Assembly: GCA_964409645.1 (NCBI GenBank)
Contig: CAYPEK010000034.1
Location: 1-37,425 of the forward strand
Length of the DNA: 37,425 nucleotides
DNA from: CAYPEK01 sp964409645
Lineage (GTDB): Bacteria; UBP15; UBA6099
Direction: 5' to 3'
The notes under the pieces were generated by a model. The model saw only the letters and a list, made by a program, of their open reading frames with translations, was not told where the DNA came from and did no database searches. This document shows positions 13,763 through 22,208 of this stretch, piece after piece (positions within the stretch are counted from its first letter, which is position 1; each line of letters opens with the position of its first letter). The translations under genes were made by a program, and so were the position numbers.

Positions 13763-15043
13763 CTACGAAACACGGCTCGCGAATTCTAGGAACTTCGAGC
13801 GGATTTCCTTGTTAAGAAGCAGTCTTTTTGAAACGGGCAGGTTGAGAAACGCCCCCGTGAACGCCTTCAGGAACCCTGCTGTCGGGCCCTTCATGTCATC
13901 GAACAGGAAGTTGTGCAGTTTACCGCGCTCGACCGCCATCATCAGCAGGCGCTCCAGTGTGTTGGCCGGCGTTAGAGTGCGTTTCCCGCGATTGTTCATC
14001 AGTATCGCGTTGAACCTGCAAGCGGCGACGCATACCCCGCATCCGAGGCAGACGGATTCATCGACGATCGCGACCTGCCGGACTTTTCCGTCAGGCAGAG
14101 CCTCCTTGCGTATCTCGATTGCGCCTATCGGACAAAGGTCGGCGCACTTCCGGCAACCTTTACAGTCTTTTTCGGAGATCGAGGCTGCAAACGTGCTTGT
14201 GTGAACGGCGTACGTCAGACCGTTTTTGTTGATCGCCTGCAGCATCCCGCAGCAACATCCGCAGCAGTTGCAGAGAAAGCCCGGCTTGTCGAGAATGTTG
14301 TCCACGACATGAACGAGGCCGGCCTCCCGCGCCTGCGCGACGAGGTCGTGCGCCTCCTGCGCGGTGATGCGGCGGGCAAGCCCGTTGCGGATGAGATAAT
14401 CCGATCCCTCGAGGCCGATGCAGACTTCCTCGGGACGTCCGCAGGCGTGGCCGAGCAGACGTGCCTTGTGCCGGCAGTAACAGTGCGAGACGGAGAGCAT
14501 GCTTGCGTTGTCTATGAGGCGGCTTACGCTGTCCGAATCGGGCAGCGAGGCCGCCTGATCCGCGCTCAGCGCTGTTTCGTGCGGCACAACGCGCCCCACC
14601 TGCGTTTGCTCCCTGAAAATCTCGTGCACGAATTCGCCGCCCCGGTTGTTCGAGTAGCTTTCCATCAACTCGGCCAGCCGCTTCTGCGAAAAGTCGTCGC
14701 GCTCGCGCATGAATGCGAATTCAAAGAAGCCGACGATGGTCGGCGTGAGCATGTAATATGTTTTTCCCGTCCCCTTGTGCGGGAAGTCGATAATCAGGCC
14801 TCGCGAGGCCATCTCGCCGAACATTTTGCCGAGCCTGTCTTCGGGGATGTCGAAACGCTTAGAGAGTTTATCGAGCGGCGCGGGCTTCATCGGCATCCGG
14901 GCCGCTATGTCCGCATACTCCTCTCCGAAAAGCAGTTCCAGAATACCGTACAGGTCTTTCGACGCCGGCGCGCCGATCGGATACTTGTCCAGACGCTCCT
15001 GTAGTTGCTTATAGACAACTTTAACTTCGGGTTTGTTTTCCAT
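13763..15043 (-). CDS. Winged-helix/[4Fe-4S] cysteine-rich ferredoxin-domain protein
   Basis: A 426-residue cytoplasmic protein. Residues 1-100 look like a winged-helix region (PLDKLSKRFDIPEDRLGKMF, then RGLIIDF and KTYYMLTP). A cysteine-rich centre follows: HCYCRHK, ACGRPEEVC and the dense CNCCGCCCG near residue 260. Two ferredoxin-type [4Fe-4S] motifs come next (CKGCRKCADLCP and CLGCGVCVAACR). The C-terminal 80 residues are helical. Proteins of this layout are annotated only as 4Fe-4S binding proteins, and a redox-sensing or electron-transfer role is inferred. GAGAGG lies before the ATG. The upstream neighbour on the same strand is a cupin gene 67 bases away, so co-transcription is possible. 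Confidence 0.8.
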   Translation of the reverse strand: MENKPEVKVVYKQLQERLDKYPIGAPASKDLYGILELLFGEEYADIAARMPMKPAPLDKLSKRFDIPEDRLGKMFGEMASRGLIIDFPHKGTGKTYYMLTPTIVGFFEFAFMRERDDFSQKRLAELMESYSNNRGGEFVHEIFREQTQVGRVVPHETALSADQAASLPDSDSVSRLIDNASMLSVSHCYCRHKARLLGHACGRPEEVCIGLEGSDYLIRNGLARRITAQEAHDLVAQAREAGLVHVVDNILDKPGFLCNCCGCCCGMLQAINKNGLTYAVHTSTFAASISEKDCKGCRKCADLCPIGAIEIRKEALPDGKVRQVAIVDESVCLGCGVCVAACRFNAILMNNRGKRTLTPANTLERLLMMAVERGKLHNFLFDDMKGPTAGFLKAFTGAFLNLPVSKRLLLNKEIRSKFLEFASRVS

Positions 15044-15110
15044 GTCCGGCCTCTCGCGGGAATAAGATAAGCGGTGTCCGTGATTTTTGCAACCGGCGCC
15101 GCGCGGCGGC

Positions 15111-15512
15111 TCAGTCGAGCAGCGGCACGCGCTCCGTGTCGGGCGCTTCGGGGTCGAACATCAGGCCGCTCGCGCACAGGAGGTAGGCGGTGCTCTCGCC
15201 GATATTCTTGAATGCGTGCGCAATACCGGGGCGGATGAAGATGTGGAAGAGTTCGCCGGGCCTGAACACGCGCTCGAAGCATTCGCCGGTTGCGGTGTCC
15301 TGCGCGGTGAAAAGGCACGGGCCGCCGATGATTACGACCTCCTCGGTCTGCATTGCGTGTTTGTGGTTGCCGCGTATCGCGCCGGGTTCCATGCTGACGA
15401 GGTGCAGATTTGCGTAGGCGCCAGCGCGAAGCGACTCCTCGTCGAGCGGGTGCGTGTTCCAGCCCCGCGCGTCGCGATAGGCTTCGAGTTCGGTCAGTGT
15501 CAGTCCGTTCAT
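15111..15512 (-). CDS. Cupin-domain protein
   Basis: A 133-residue single-domain cupin. The metal-binding motif 1 is represented by GNHKHAMQTEEVVIIGG (two His and a Glu correctly spaced) and motif 2 by PGELFHIFIRPGIAHAFKNIG (His in PGIAHAF). Such small cupins bind a metal and act as isomerases, epimerases or sugar-binding enzymes; this one resembles WxcM/FdtA-like or polyketide-cupin proteins only generally. The start ATG has GGAGGAAAGG before it and overlaps the stop codon of the glycosyltransferase gene as ATGA, so it is translationally coupled to it. That coupling hints at a role in cell-surface sugar modification. Confidence 0.82.
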   Translation of the reverse strand: MNGLTLTELEAYRDARGWNTHPLDEESLRAGAYANLHLVSMEPGAIRGNHKHAMQTEEVVIIGGPCLFTAQDTATGECFERVFRPGELFHIFIRPGIAHAFKNIGESTAYLLCASGLMFDPEAPDTERVPLLD

Positions 15513-17667
15513 TTCGCCTTTCCTCCCATGAAGCCGAACACGCGCACTTCGCTGTTGGCATACAGCAACACAAACACGTTCGGCCGCTTCTCCGCCCACG
15601 CAACCTCCACCGGGAAGTTGTAGCCGTCGTGCGCCATCGCGCCCCGAGCGATCGGTTCGAGTGTCGTCGCGAACACGATGTCGGCTTTCTGTTTCCTCAG
15701 GTTATCGATCCACGCCTCGGCGCTTCCGCCCTCGCGGTGCCACTGCGGGCGCTCGGTGTTCGCGGGCATCTTCTCGCCACGGCGGCGCGCCGCTCGCCAG
15801 TAGTCGTGGAACCGCCAGTTCGTGTGGCGGTCGATGTTGATGGTCAGCACTGTATTGCGGAGGCCGTTTCCGAACAGGCCGTACATGCGCTCGTTGCCCA
15901 CCGCCGCCACGCGCAATGGTTGCGCCGCGGACCGCTCGTTGAGTCTGCCCCACGCGCTTCCAGCGGGGAACGCGCCGTACCATTCATATTTGTGCGCCGC
16001 CTGATAGTCCCATGAGGCTTTCAGTCCGAGCGCGAGCAGTATCGCCGCCGCGATTCCCACCGTGTAACGCGCGATGCGAATGCGCTTCAGCAACATGAAA
16101 AGTGCGGCGCAGACCACCGCGCCCGTTACGAGGATGACTGCTGTGCGCGCCGGGCCGAGAAGGCCCTCGTTGTGTCCAGCGATCGTGCGGAAGATTGTCG
16201 TCCATAACTTGTAAAGGTGATCGTTGTCCTCCGAGAGGCTCACATATCTGTTCGGTAGCGACGAAAAGACAACGGCCACCGGAGCGAGCCACAGCCAGAT
16301 TCTGCCGAACAAGTCTTTCGCCTCGTCAATCGCCAGCGCGGCGTAGATGCCGAACATGAAAAATGCCGGAAAAAGAAACCGGCCGTTCGTCAGATTGTTG
16401 TACGGATTCAGCAGCCAGAACGAGGCGACAAGCAGCCACGGCGCGGCGAGCACGTAAAGGCGTCCTTTCAGAGGCCGCTTTCGGAGCAGAAACGCGTAGA
16501 TGAAGCCTGTTGCCGCGCCGAACATTATGAACGCTTCCGTCCAGAAGCCGAGGAAGAAGAGCCCGATTCTGCCGAGTTCAGTCGGGTCGGACGAGTGGAA
16601 AGCGCGCATCGCCTCGCGACCGTACGCGCCCGGGAATATGCTGATGCCGAAAAGCGAAATGTCGAGCGGGAAGAGAGGGTTGCCCGTCGTGATCCAGTTG
16701 CGCGCGTACCAGAAACCGCCGAAGGCGAAGGCGAGCGCGGCGGCCGTCGCAACGTCCCGGGCGGCGCGCTTCGCGCCCCGGCCCCGGAGCGAATAGAGGA
16801 AATACAAGACGGGTATCGCCGAGTACATCAGGCCGATGGATTTGGTGCCGGTCAGCAAACCGAGCGCGGCTCCGAACAGAACGAGATGCCCGGCGCGACG
16901 CGAGCGGCCCCACCGCATCGTGAAATAGAACGCGATAAGCAGCCATGCGGCGAACGCTATATCCACGCGCGGTACAGTGGCCTGTTGGATGAAGCCCGGA
17001 GCGAGCATCACAACGGCCGCTCCGGTGATCGCGCCGGGTTTGCCGATGCCGAGTTCGCGGGCGATGCCGGCCGTCGCGAGTCCGGCGGCGAGCCAGAAAG
17101 CAACCTGTCCGGCGCACACGAGCATGTCCGACATCTGCGGCGCCATGAGCCACGCGTAGAAAAGTTCAGTGTCGAGCGGGTAGTACGTCGCCGCCTGAGC
17201 GCCGAACGGAAGATCGACATAGATTATCTTGTGAGCTTTAAGCCAGAACGCGGGAAAGGTTAGGTGATAGATGAACGGATCGCCGCCCGCGGGAGGCGGA
17301 GCGACGAAGTCCCAGATCAGGATTCCCGCGAGAGCAACCGCCGCGAGGGCAAAAAAAAACCTACAGGTAGCGGGAGTAGGCTGAATCTCGGAGGCACAGA
17401 TTTCGTGATCGCTCTGCCGGGAATCGCAAGGCTGGCAACGAATACCGCTGCCGCGCCCGCGAGCAGAACGTGTCCTGTCAGTGCGCCCGCGAAACCGGCC
17501 GCCGCCGTAACCGCCACGACGATCGCGAAAAATGAAACACAAGTTCCGAGCGCGGCATCCGTCCAGCGGCTGCCGCCGAGCGCGCGACCGATTCGCCACG
17601 CCGCAGCACCGGCGAGCACATTCATCAGTGCCATCTCAGCGATTTTTAACTCCGGTCCCATTGTCAC
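15509..17667 (-). CDS. Membrane glycosyltransferase (GT39/ArnT-like), frameshifted at a homopolymer
   Basis: About 720 residues when the two frames are joined. The N-terminal hydrophobic part (from the ATG at 17667) reads through PLPVGFF and then shifts, at a run of nine T on the coding strand (17351-17359), into the frame that continues FALAAVALAG. One additional T, or a -1 slip, would restore a single frame. The first loop has GGDPFIYHLTFPAFWL, matching the catalytic Asp loop of PMT/ArnT-type lipid-linked-sugar transferases. About ten hydrophobic segments follow. The final 170 residues form a soluble domain (LRVAAVGNERMYGLFG). It probably transfers sugars from polyprenyl phosphate on the periplasmic face. 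Assembly error, transcriptional slippage and phase variation are all possible. The cupin gene is coupled to its 3' end. Confidence 0.75.
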
Positions 17668-17854
17668 TTAATAATATCACACCCTAAACGCGGGTAAAAG
17701 AGTGCGCGGAAGGAAGAACCGGCGCGGCTGAAGAAGCTGTTTTTAAATATTTGCCACAAAGGCACCAAGACACAAAGGAAGGGTAAACACGCTCTGACGC
17801 GCGCGTCTTTGTCATAAACACCAATATATTGGGGATTGGAATGAGAGAAGCGAA

Positions 17855-18002
17855 TCCGAGCCGCGCACGTCAGCAAGCGGTCACGTAGAAGTATGAAGAA
17901 ACATAACAATTAAAAGCAGAAAAGCAGGGACTGGCAACGCGGTTTTCTCGCGGTGCCTGTACCACTTTGAAGCGGCAAAACCAGCAGCCGGTAGCGAGGA
18001 TA
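17855..18002 (+). repeat. Composite intergenic repeat (modules A, B and C)
   Basis: This lies in the 352-base gap between the DUF2344 gene end and the glycosyltransferase start. Module A is at 17855-17886 and module B at 17925-17963 (hairpin arms GGCAACGCG and CGCGGTGCC with one mismatched pair). A short module C (CGGTAGCGAGGATAGA) is at about 17990-18004. A-to-B spacing is 70 bases here and 64 at 6536-6600, showing one composite unit. The remainder (17668-17854) holds no gene; an AGACGCGCGCGTCA-like fragment near 17800 may be a degraded module A. Confidence 0.78.
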
Positions 18003-18019
18003 GAAGAAAAATAGGTGCT

Positions 18020-18676
18020 TTATGCTTCTCTTTTCCTATGGCAGAAAAGTGAAAGCGGATCGAGCGGGATAAACCCGACTATGATTTTCTCGGGGCGTTT
18101 GTAGGCCGCGCCGCCGGGGATCACGACTGAGACGCCGCCGGAGAAATGTTCGCCGGCGAACGCCGCCGGGTCTCCGGTGTCGCTGCAAAGCAATGCGCCG
18201 CCGATGTCTTCCGCAGCGAGGGCGCGCGCTGTGATGCCGGGCGCGGCGGCGAGCGCTTCGAGAGTTTCCGCCGGGCTTGGCGGCGTGTCTTTCCTGAAGA
18301 ATATGAAATATTCGATCGGTGCGGAGGAGATTTTTTCTTCACCAGCGGTTTCCCCGGCGTGGCCGATTCTGGCGAGCCCGGTGGCGGTGAGTCCCTGCGG
18401 GAACTGAGGCGCGATGCGGTCGAACACTTCTTCAGCCGATATGTCCTCCATCAGCATGAAGCGTATTCGCTCGCACTCGCTCGTGTGGCCCACAGCGAGC
18501 GGTGGCGTTACGTACGAGATTTTCGGCTTCGGGTTGAAGCCTTCCGTGAAGTAGATAGGCAGGGCGGAGCGGCGGAGCGCGCGGGAAAGCATTCGGAGGG
18601 TGTCGAGGTGCGACATGAACCTCGCCTCCCGTCCGCGCCTGTAGCGCAGTTCGTAAATTATCCGTTCGTCGGCCAT
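18020..18676 (-). CDS. DUF2344/TIGR03936 radical-SAM-linked protein
   Basis: A 218-residue cytoplasmic protein of the family found next to, or fused to, a radical SAM protein (TIGR03960), often near RNase G and ribosomal protein L21 genes. The signature opening YELRYRRGREARFMSHLDTLRMLSRALRR and the following ALPIYFTEGFNPKPKISY are characteristic. The C-terminal GFIPLDP segment is also typical. A role with the radical SAM partner in RNA or tRNA modification is suspected but unproven. In this window no TIGR03960-like gene is adjacent: the upstream neighbour is a GH16 enzyme. GGAG lies before the ATG. Confidence 0.88.
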   Translation of the reverse strand: MADERIIYELRYRRGREARFMSHLDTLRMLSRALRRSALPIYFTEGFNPKPKISYVTPPLAVGHTSECERIRFMLMEDISAEEVFDRIAPQFPQGLTATGLARIGHAGETAGEEKISSAPIEYFIFFRKDTPPSPAETLEALAAAPGITARALAAEDIGGALLCSDTGDPAAFAGEHFSGGVSVVIPGGAAYKRPEKIIVGFIPLDPLSLFCHRKREA

Positions 18677-18744
18677 GCCGTTTCTGCTCCTTTGTTAGAG
18701 GACAAGGTAACACAACGCCTGTGAGGATTCAAGACGCGCCGGTT

Positions 18745-19545
18745 TTACTTAGGGACGATGTCGTAAACTCTGACGTAATCGACGAGGAAGCTGTCGGGCA
18801 GTTTTGCTTTGCGGATGTCGCCCGCCCAGTCGCCGATCTCGTCGCTCAGTTTGATGTATAGCGGCTTCGTGCAGACGCCGCCGCCGTCCGTCTTCCACAC
18901 CATTATGCCGTCTATGTAGAATTTGTATTCCTCGGGCGTCCACAGCAGCGCGTATGTATGGAATCCGCGCATGATTCCGGGCGTGAACGACGCGTTGCTG
19001 ACCTGTTTGTGCTCGGGGCCGTAGCCGTCCCAGTGAACGGCGTGGTTGACTTTGAAATCGAGCCACGGTTTCTCGTAGATGTCGATCTCCGCGCCGTCCG
19101 TGCCGCCGTTACCGATGTTGCTCTCGCTCGCGTTGTAGAGCCAGAAGGCGGACCAGTGGCCGGGCTGGGTCTGGAGTTTCACCCGCGCGACGTAGTACCC
19201 ATAAGCGTGCTCGAACTTGCCCCGCGTGCGCACGCAGCCGTCGATGAATTTGTCCCCGTCCATGAACGCGTCGATCGCAAGGTTGCCTTTGCCGTCGAGC
19301 CGGACGGCGTCCCGGCGCCAGAATCCGTCGCGTCGCGGGCCTTCCGGGATGTCCCACTTGGTTTCGTCGAGTTTGTTGCCGTCGAACTCGTCGTTCCAGA
19401 CGAGTTTGTACTGCTTGTCCGCCGGGACGGGCGGGAAGAACTCGGGTTTGGCGGGTTTAGCGGTATTTTCCGCCGCCGAGGCGATGAACGGGATCATGAA
19501 CGCGGCCAGAAGGCAGATCATCGATATCCGAAACGGTGTTTTCAT
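18745..19545 (-). CDS. Secreted GH16 endo-beta-glucanase-like enzyme
   Basis: A 266-residue exported enzyme. The signal peptide covers residues 1-24 (MKTPFRISMICLLAAFMIPF, cleavage after ASA). The mature part is a single GH16 jelly roll with LVWNDEFDG near the start and the catalytic E-x-D-x-x-E motif at Glu153, Asp155 and Glu158 in GAEIDIYE. YGYYVARVKL and HTYALLWTPEEYKFYIDG are conserved strands. Family members cleave beta-1,3/1,4-glucans, porphyran, agarose or carrageenan; the motif without the extra Met bulge suits the lichenase/agarase-type branch, but the substrate is undecided. GGAAGG lies about 12 bases before the ATG. It stands alone on the minus strand. Confidence 0.92.
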   Translation of the reverse strand: MKTPFRISMICLLAAFMIPFIASAAENTAKPAKPEFFPPVPADKQYKLVWNDEFDGNKLDETKWDIPEGPRRDGFWRRDAVRLDGKGNLAIDAFMDGDKFIDGCVRTRGKFEHAYGYYVARVKLQTQPGHWSAFWLYNASESNIGNGGTDGAEIDIYEKPWLDFKVNHAVHWDGYGPEHKQVSNASFTPGIMRGFHTYALLWTPEEYKFYIDGIMVWKTDGGGVCTKPLYIKLSDEIGDWAGDIRKAKLPDSFLVDYVRVYDIVPK

Positions 19546-19741
19546 AGTCGGTTTGATCCTTCCGGCTGTGATTTCCGGGGTTAGACTGCGCCGGCAGGAT
19601 GATTATAAAGGAATCGACCGCCGATTAGAACCCCGAGGCGTTCGTGCCGGTCGGGTAATTATAATATTTATCAAGACAAAATAGTAATGATTATATGGAT
19701 GTTATTATAGCGAATAAGTTGACGGCGGGTTTGCGTCTGCA

Positions 19742-20305
19742 ATGATGAGGAACAAGTACGAGAGGACGATTTACGCGCCGCGCGGGGTAGTGTTCGAGAC
19801 ATTCCGTGAGAAACAGACGGATATGAATCGGAAACTGCCGAATATAGTGGACAGCCGCGTGGTGGAGGTCTGTGAGGACGGGGATTGCCGGCGGCGGATG
19901 GTGATCTGGGTGGCGGGTAATGCTCCGATACCTGTGGTGCTGCGGCCGCTGATCAACCCGAAGCAGATCGAATGGCGTGTGTTCCAGCTCTGGGACGCAC
20001 GGAACTGGACTTGTGATTTTCAAACGGAGGCGACGCATTTCAAGGATAACGTGGATGTGAAGGGCCGGTGGACGTTCGACGAACGGATTCCGGGCCGGAC
20101 GGACGTTGTCATCGAGAGCACGATCTCGATCGACGCGCGCGGCATCCCGGGCCTGCCGCCCCAGCTCGCGACGCCGGTCGGCGCGCTCGTCGAACGGATC
20201 ATGCAAAAGCTCACCGCGCCGAACATCGAGAAGGTGTTCAAGGTGGCGGAGGCAATGGTGAAGAGCGAGATGAAGGATAGAAAAAAAGGGAGTAACCAAA
20301 AATGA
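19742..20305 (+). CDS. SRPBCC/START-like domain protein
   Basis: A 187-residue protein with the layout of the SRPBCC (Bet v1/START, polyketide cyclase-like) fold: an opening strand (YERTIYAPRGVVFETFRE), then RKLPNIVDSRVVEVCED, a series of strands (RMVIWVAG, IEWRVFQLWD, WTCDFQTEAT, VDVKGRWTF, DVVIESTISI) and a long C-terminal helix (IEKVFKVAEAMVKSEMK). Such proteins bind hydrophobic ligands in a central cavity; no ligand can be named. No signal peptide is present, so it is cytoplasmic. The gene's stop overlaps the next gene's ATG as ATGA. It heads the apparent operon that ends in the ExbB/ExbD-like pair. No ribosome site is strong at this start. Confidence 0.7.
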   Translation: MMRNKYERTIYAPRGVVFETFREKQTDMNRKLPNIVDSRVVEVCEDGDCRRRMVIWVAGNAPIPVVLRPLINPKQIEWRVFQLWDARNWTCDFQTEATHFKDNVDVKGRWTFDERIPGRTDVVIESTISIDARGIPGLPPQLATPVGALVERIMQKLTAPNIEKVFKVAEAMVKSEMKDRKKGSNQK

Positions 20306-20469
20306 CGACAGATGACGGCCTGCCCACAGCAGGGGGCGGAACGGCTTTGAAGGAGGCTGAGACGATCATCGGCCTGCTCAAAGCGAAAGGCATCGACTGC
20401 ATTTTGATTAAAGACGGGCTTGTGCTCACGGAGATGTCGCCAGAGCAATCAAGTTCCGGAAATCGGTAA
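20302..20469 (+). CDS. Small protein of unknown function (55 residues)
   Basis: A 55-residue reading frame supported by context more than by size. Its ATG overlaps the preceding stop as ATGA, and GGGAG lies 8 bases upstream. Codon use looks coding: EAETIIGLLKAKGIDCILIK forms a plausible helix and strand, followed by DGLVLTEMSPEQ. The hydrophilic ends are probably disordered. It has no signal peptide or transmembrane segment, and I recognise no family. The location between the SRPBCC-like gene and the ExbB-like gene, with a 69-base gap to the latter, suggests one transcript. Confidence 0.6.
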   Translation: MTTDDGLPTAGGGTALKEAETIIGLLKAKGIDCILIKDGLVLTEMSPEQSSSGNR

Positions 20470-20538
20470 CAGCGGCGGAATTTCGGAAAGCCGACACGTA
20501 TTTCCGCCAGTGAAAAGGCGGAAACAAGCGAGGCTGGA

Positions 20539-21597
20539 ATGAGACTAACGAAAATAGTGCTGATAGCAATGCTATCTCTGACGGTGGCGTGCGGAGCAGC
20601 CCGCTCGGCGGGCGAGTCCGCCGCGCCGAAAAAGGAAGGCACGCTCGCGGGCCAGTTGCTCGGAGGCGATATTACCGTGCGGGACGATTACGCGATTGTT
20701 GTGAACGGCGTGACGGTGACGCCGGACGTGCCGCCGGTGGAGAAGGGCGGCATGATGTTCGTGCCGCTGCGGTTCGTCGCGGAGGGGCTCGGGGCGGACG
20801 TGACATGGTTCTCGAAGGGGCAGACGATAGAAATTAAGTTTCCGAACGGCAATGCGCTGGAAATGAAGGTGGGCGACACGACGGCGAAGGCGGGCGATGC
20901 CGAGAAGATAATGGCTGTCGCGCCGTTCATATTCGAAAAGCGGACGATGGTGCCGCTGAAGCTGACAGCGCAGAGCGGGTTGTACACAGCGGAAGAAAGC
21001 CCAAAATGGATGCGCCTGACCGGCCCGAAACCGGCGAGCGGTGTCACGAGTCCGGGAGACGAAGCGGTGTCGCCGGGGAAATCAAAGGGCGATCCGCTGC
21101 AAGAGATTAAAGACAAGGCACACAAGGACCAGATAACTAAAAAGCTGAAACCGTTCATAATCGGCGCGTGGGTAGCGGTGGGGCTGCTCTGGATTCTGCG
21201 GGCGGTGCTCGGCGCGTTGCGCGGGAAGCCCGAGGGCTGGAAGGACATGATCGTTATCCTGCTGTTCATCACGGTTGTGATGGCTCTGGCGACGCATTTC
21301 ATGCTCAGCTCGTGGTGGGTCGGGATTGTGATACTGACGACGGCCGCGATCGGGCTTGTATCGACGGAGTCGTATGAGGACAAGCTGGTGACAATGGCGT
21401 CAACAGCGCAGGGCGCGGGGCTGATCTGCACGCTGTTCGGTCTGGGGCTTTTGATCGGGCCGGCGATCGCGTCGAGGGACATCGCGGCGATCGGATACGG
21501 GATTTATGTTAAAATAGAGCCGACCATAACGGGGCTCGGGTTGTCTATATTTCTGAACATGTTATTTGGCTATGAAGCAAGAAGGCAAAGAGACTAA
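20539..21597 (+). CDS. Copper-amine-oxidase-N-like domain fused to an ExbB/TolQ-like channel
   Basis: A 352-residue exported membrane protein with two parts. Residues 1-24 are a signal (MRLTKIVLIAMLSLTVACG, possibly a lipoprotein signal, though Thr at -3 is atypical). Residues about 45-165 resemble the copper amine oxidase N-terminal domain: VVNGVTVTPDVPPVEKGG, MMFVPLRFVAEGLGADVTW and RTMVPLKLTAQ. Residues 200-352 contain about five hydrophobic segments. The last two carry GLICTLFGL (Thr298) and IEPTITGLGLSI (Thr329), matching ExbB's pore motifs G-L-x-x-T-x-x-G (Thr148) and T-x-x-G-L (Thr181). The family forms proton channels that drive outer-membrane or cell-wall machines. The ExbD-like gene overlaps by 26 bases. 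Both assignments are by pattern and need profile searches. Confidence 0.7.
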   Translation: MRLTKIVLIAMLSLTVACGAARSAGESAAPKKEGTLAGQLLGGDITVRDDYAIVVNGVTVTPDVPPVEKGGMMFVPLRFVAEGLGADVTWFSKGQTIEIKFPNGNALEMKVGDTTAKAGDAEKIMAVAPFIFEKRTMVPLKLTAQSGLYTAEESPKWMRLTGPKPASGVTSPGDEAVSPGKSKGDPLQEIKDKAHKDQITKKLKPFIIGAWVAVGLLWILRAVLGALRGKPEGWKDMIVILLFITVVMALATHFMLSSWWVGIVILTTAAIGLVSTESYEDKLVTMASTAQGAGLICTLFGLGLLIGPAIASRDIAAIGYGIYVKIEPTITGLGLSIFLNMLFGYEARRQRD

Positions 21598-22174
21598 AAA
21601 GCGCATTTCGTTCCTGATGCCGTACATCGACTTCTGTTTCATGCTGATCATAATTTTCGTCGGCATGTTGTCGATTGCATACTTCGAGCCGACCGGCCGC
21701 ACGGACGTCGAGACCGAAAAAACAAATGAACGGAACAGAGTGCAGGGGACGTACGAAACCAACCCGATCGGCACTCCGGAAGAGAACACCGGTGTCGGCG
21801 AGAATAAGAATGGCGAGACGGTGAGGCCGCTAATAGGCAAGGCGGGCTGGCCCGGAGGCGGGAAGGTGACGGTTGTGCAGACTTCGCGCGGAACGACCGG
21901 GCAGGCTGCAAGGCCCGCGAGCGGCGCGGCGGCGACTCAGCCGACGACTGCCCAGCCGGCTGGACAATCGGGCGCCGCGGGCGAGAAACCGAAAGATTAT
22001 GTGAATCCCGAGGAACTCGAAAAGCTCAAGAAGGAGCTCGAGGATCAGAAGGCGCAGATCGAGCAGTTGAAAAAGACGCAGGGCGCGCCCGGAACCGGCG
22101 GCGCTCAGCCCCAGTCGCAGCAACAGCCTCCCTCAAAAGGCAACAGCTACTATATCGATCTCAGAAGCAAATGA
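21572..22174 (+). CDS. ExbD/TolR-like protein with long coiled-coil tail
   Basis: A 200-residue protein with one transmembrane helix near the N-terminus, PYIDFCFMLIIIFVGMLSIA. Its Asp20 matches the proton-carrying Asp of ExbD and TolR (pattern P-x-[IL]-D-x-x-x-x-L-x-x-x-F). The rest is not the usual compact ExbD periplasmic domain. It contains a polar stretch, an Ala/Gln/Pro-rich linker (residues 100-140), a charged coiled coil (EELEKLKKELEDQKAQIEQL) and a Gln/Pro/Gly tail ending YYIDLRSK. The periplasmic part may contact the cell wall or a partner. The ATG at 21572 lies 26 bases inside the ExbB-like gene, with no ribosome site, so it depends on translational coupling; a TTG two codons upstream is an alternative start. 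Confidence 0.72.
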   Translation: MKQEGKETKKRISFLMPYIDFCFMLIIIFVGMLSIAYFEPTGRTDVETEKTNERNRVQGTYETNPIGTPEENTGVGENKNGETVRPLIGKAGWPGGGKVTVVQTSRGTTGQAARPASGAAATQPTTAQPAGQSGAAGEKPKDYVNPEELEKLKKELEDQKAQIEQLKKTQGAPGTGGAQPQSQQQPPSKGNSYYIDLRSK

Positions 22175-22208
22175 CTTAAGGAAAACTTTTGAAAAAGTTT
22201 TCCTTAAG
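22175..22208. repeat. 16-bp perfect palindrome directly after the ExbD-like stop codon
   Basis: CTTAAGGAAAACTTTT and its exact complement are separated by two bases. The palindrome starts at the first base after the stop TGA. It lacks a T-run and could be an mRNA 3' stabiliser or a bidirectional transcription block. It opens the repeat-rich convergent gap 22175-22680. Confidence 0.75.
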
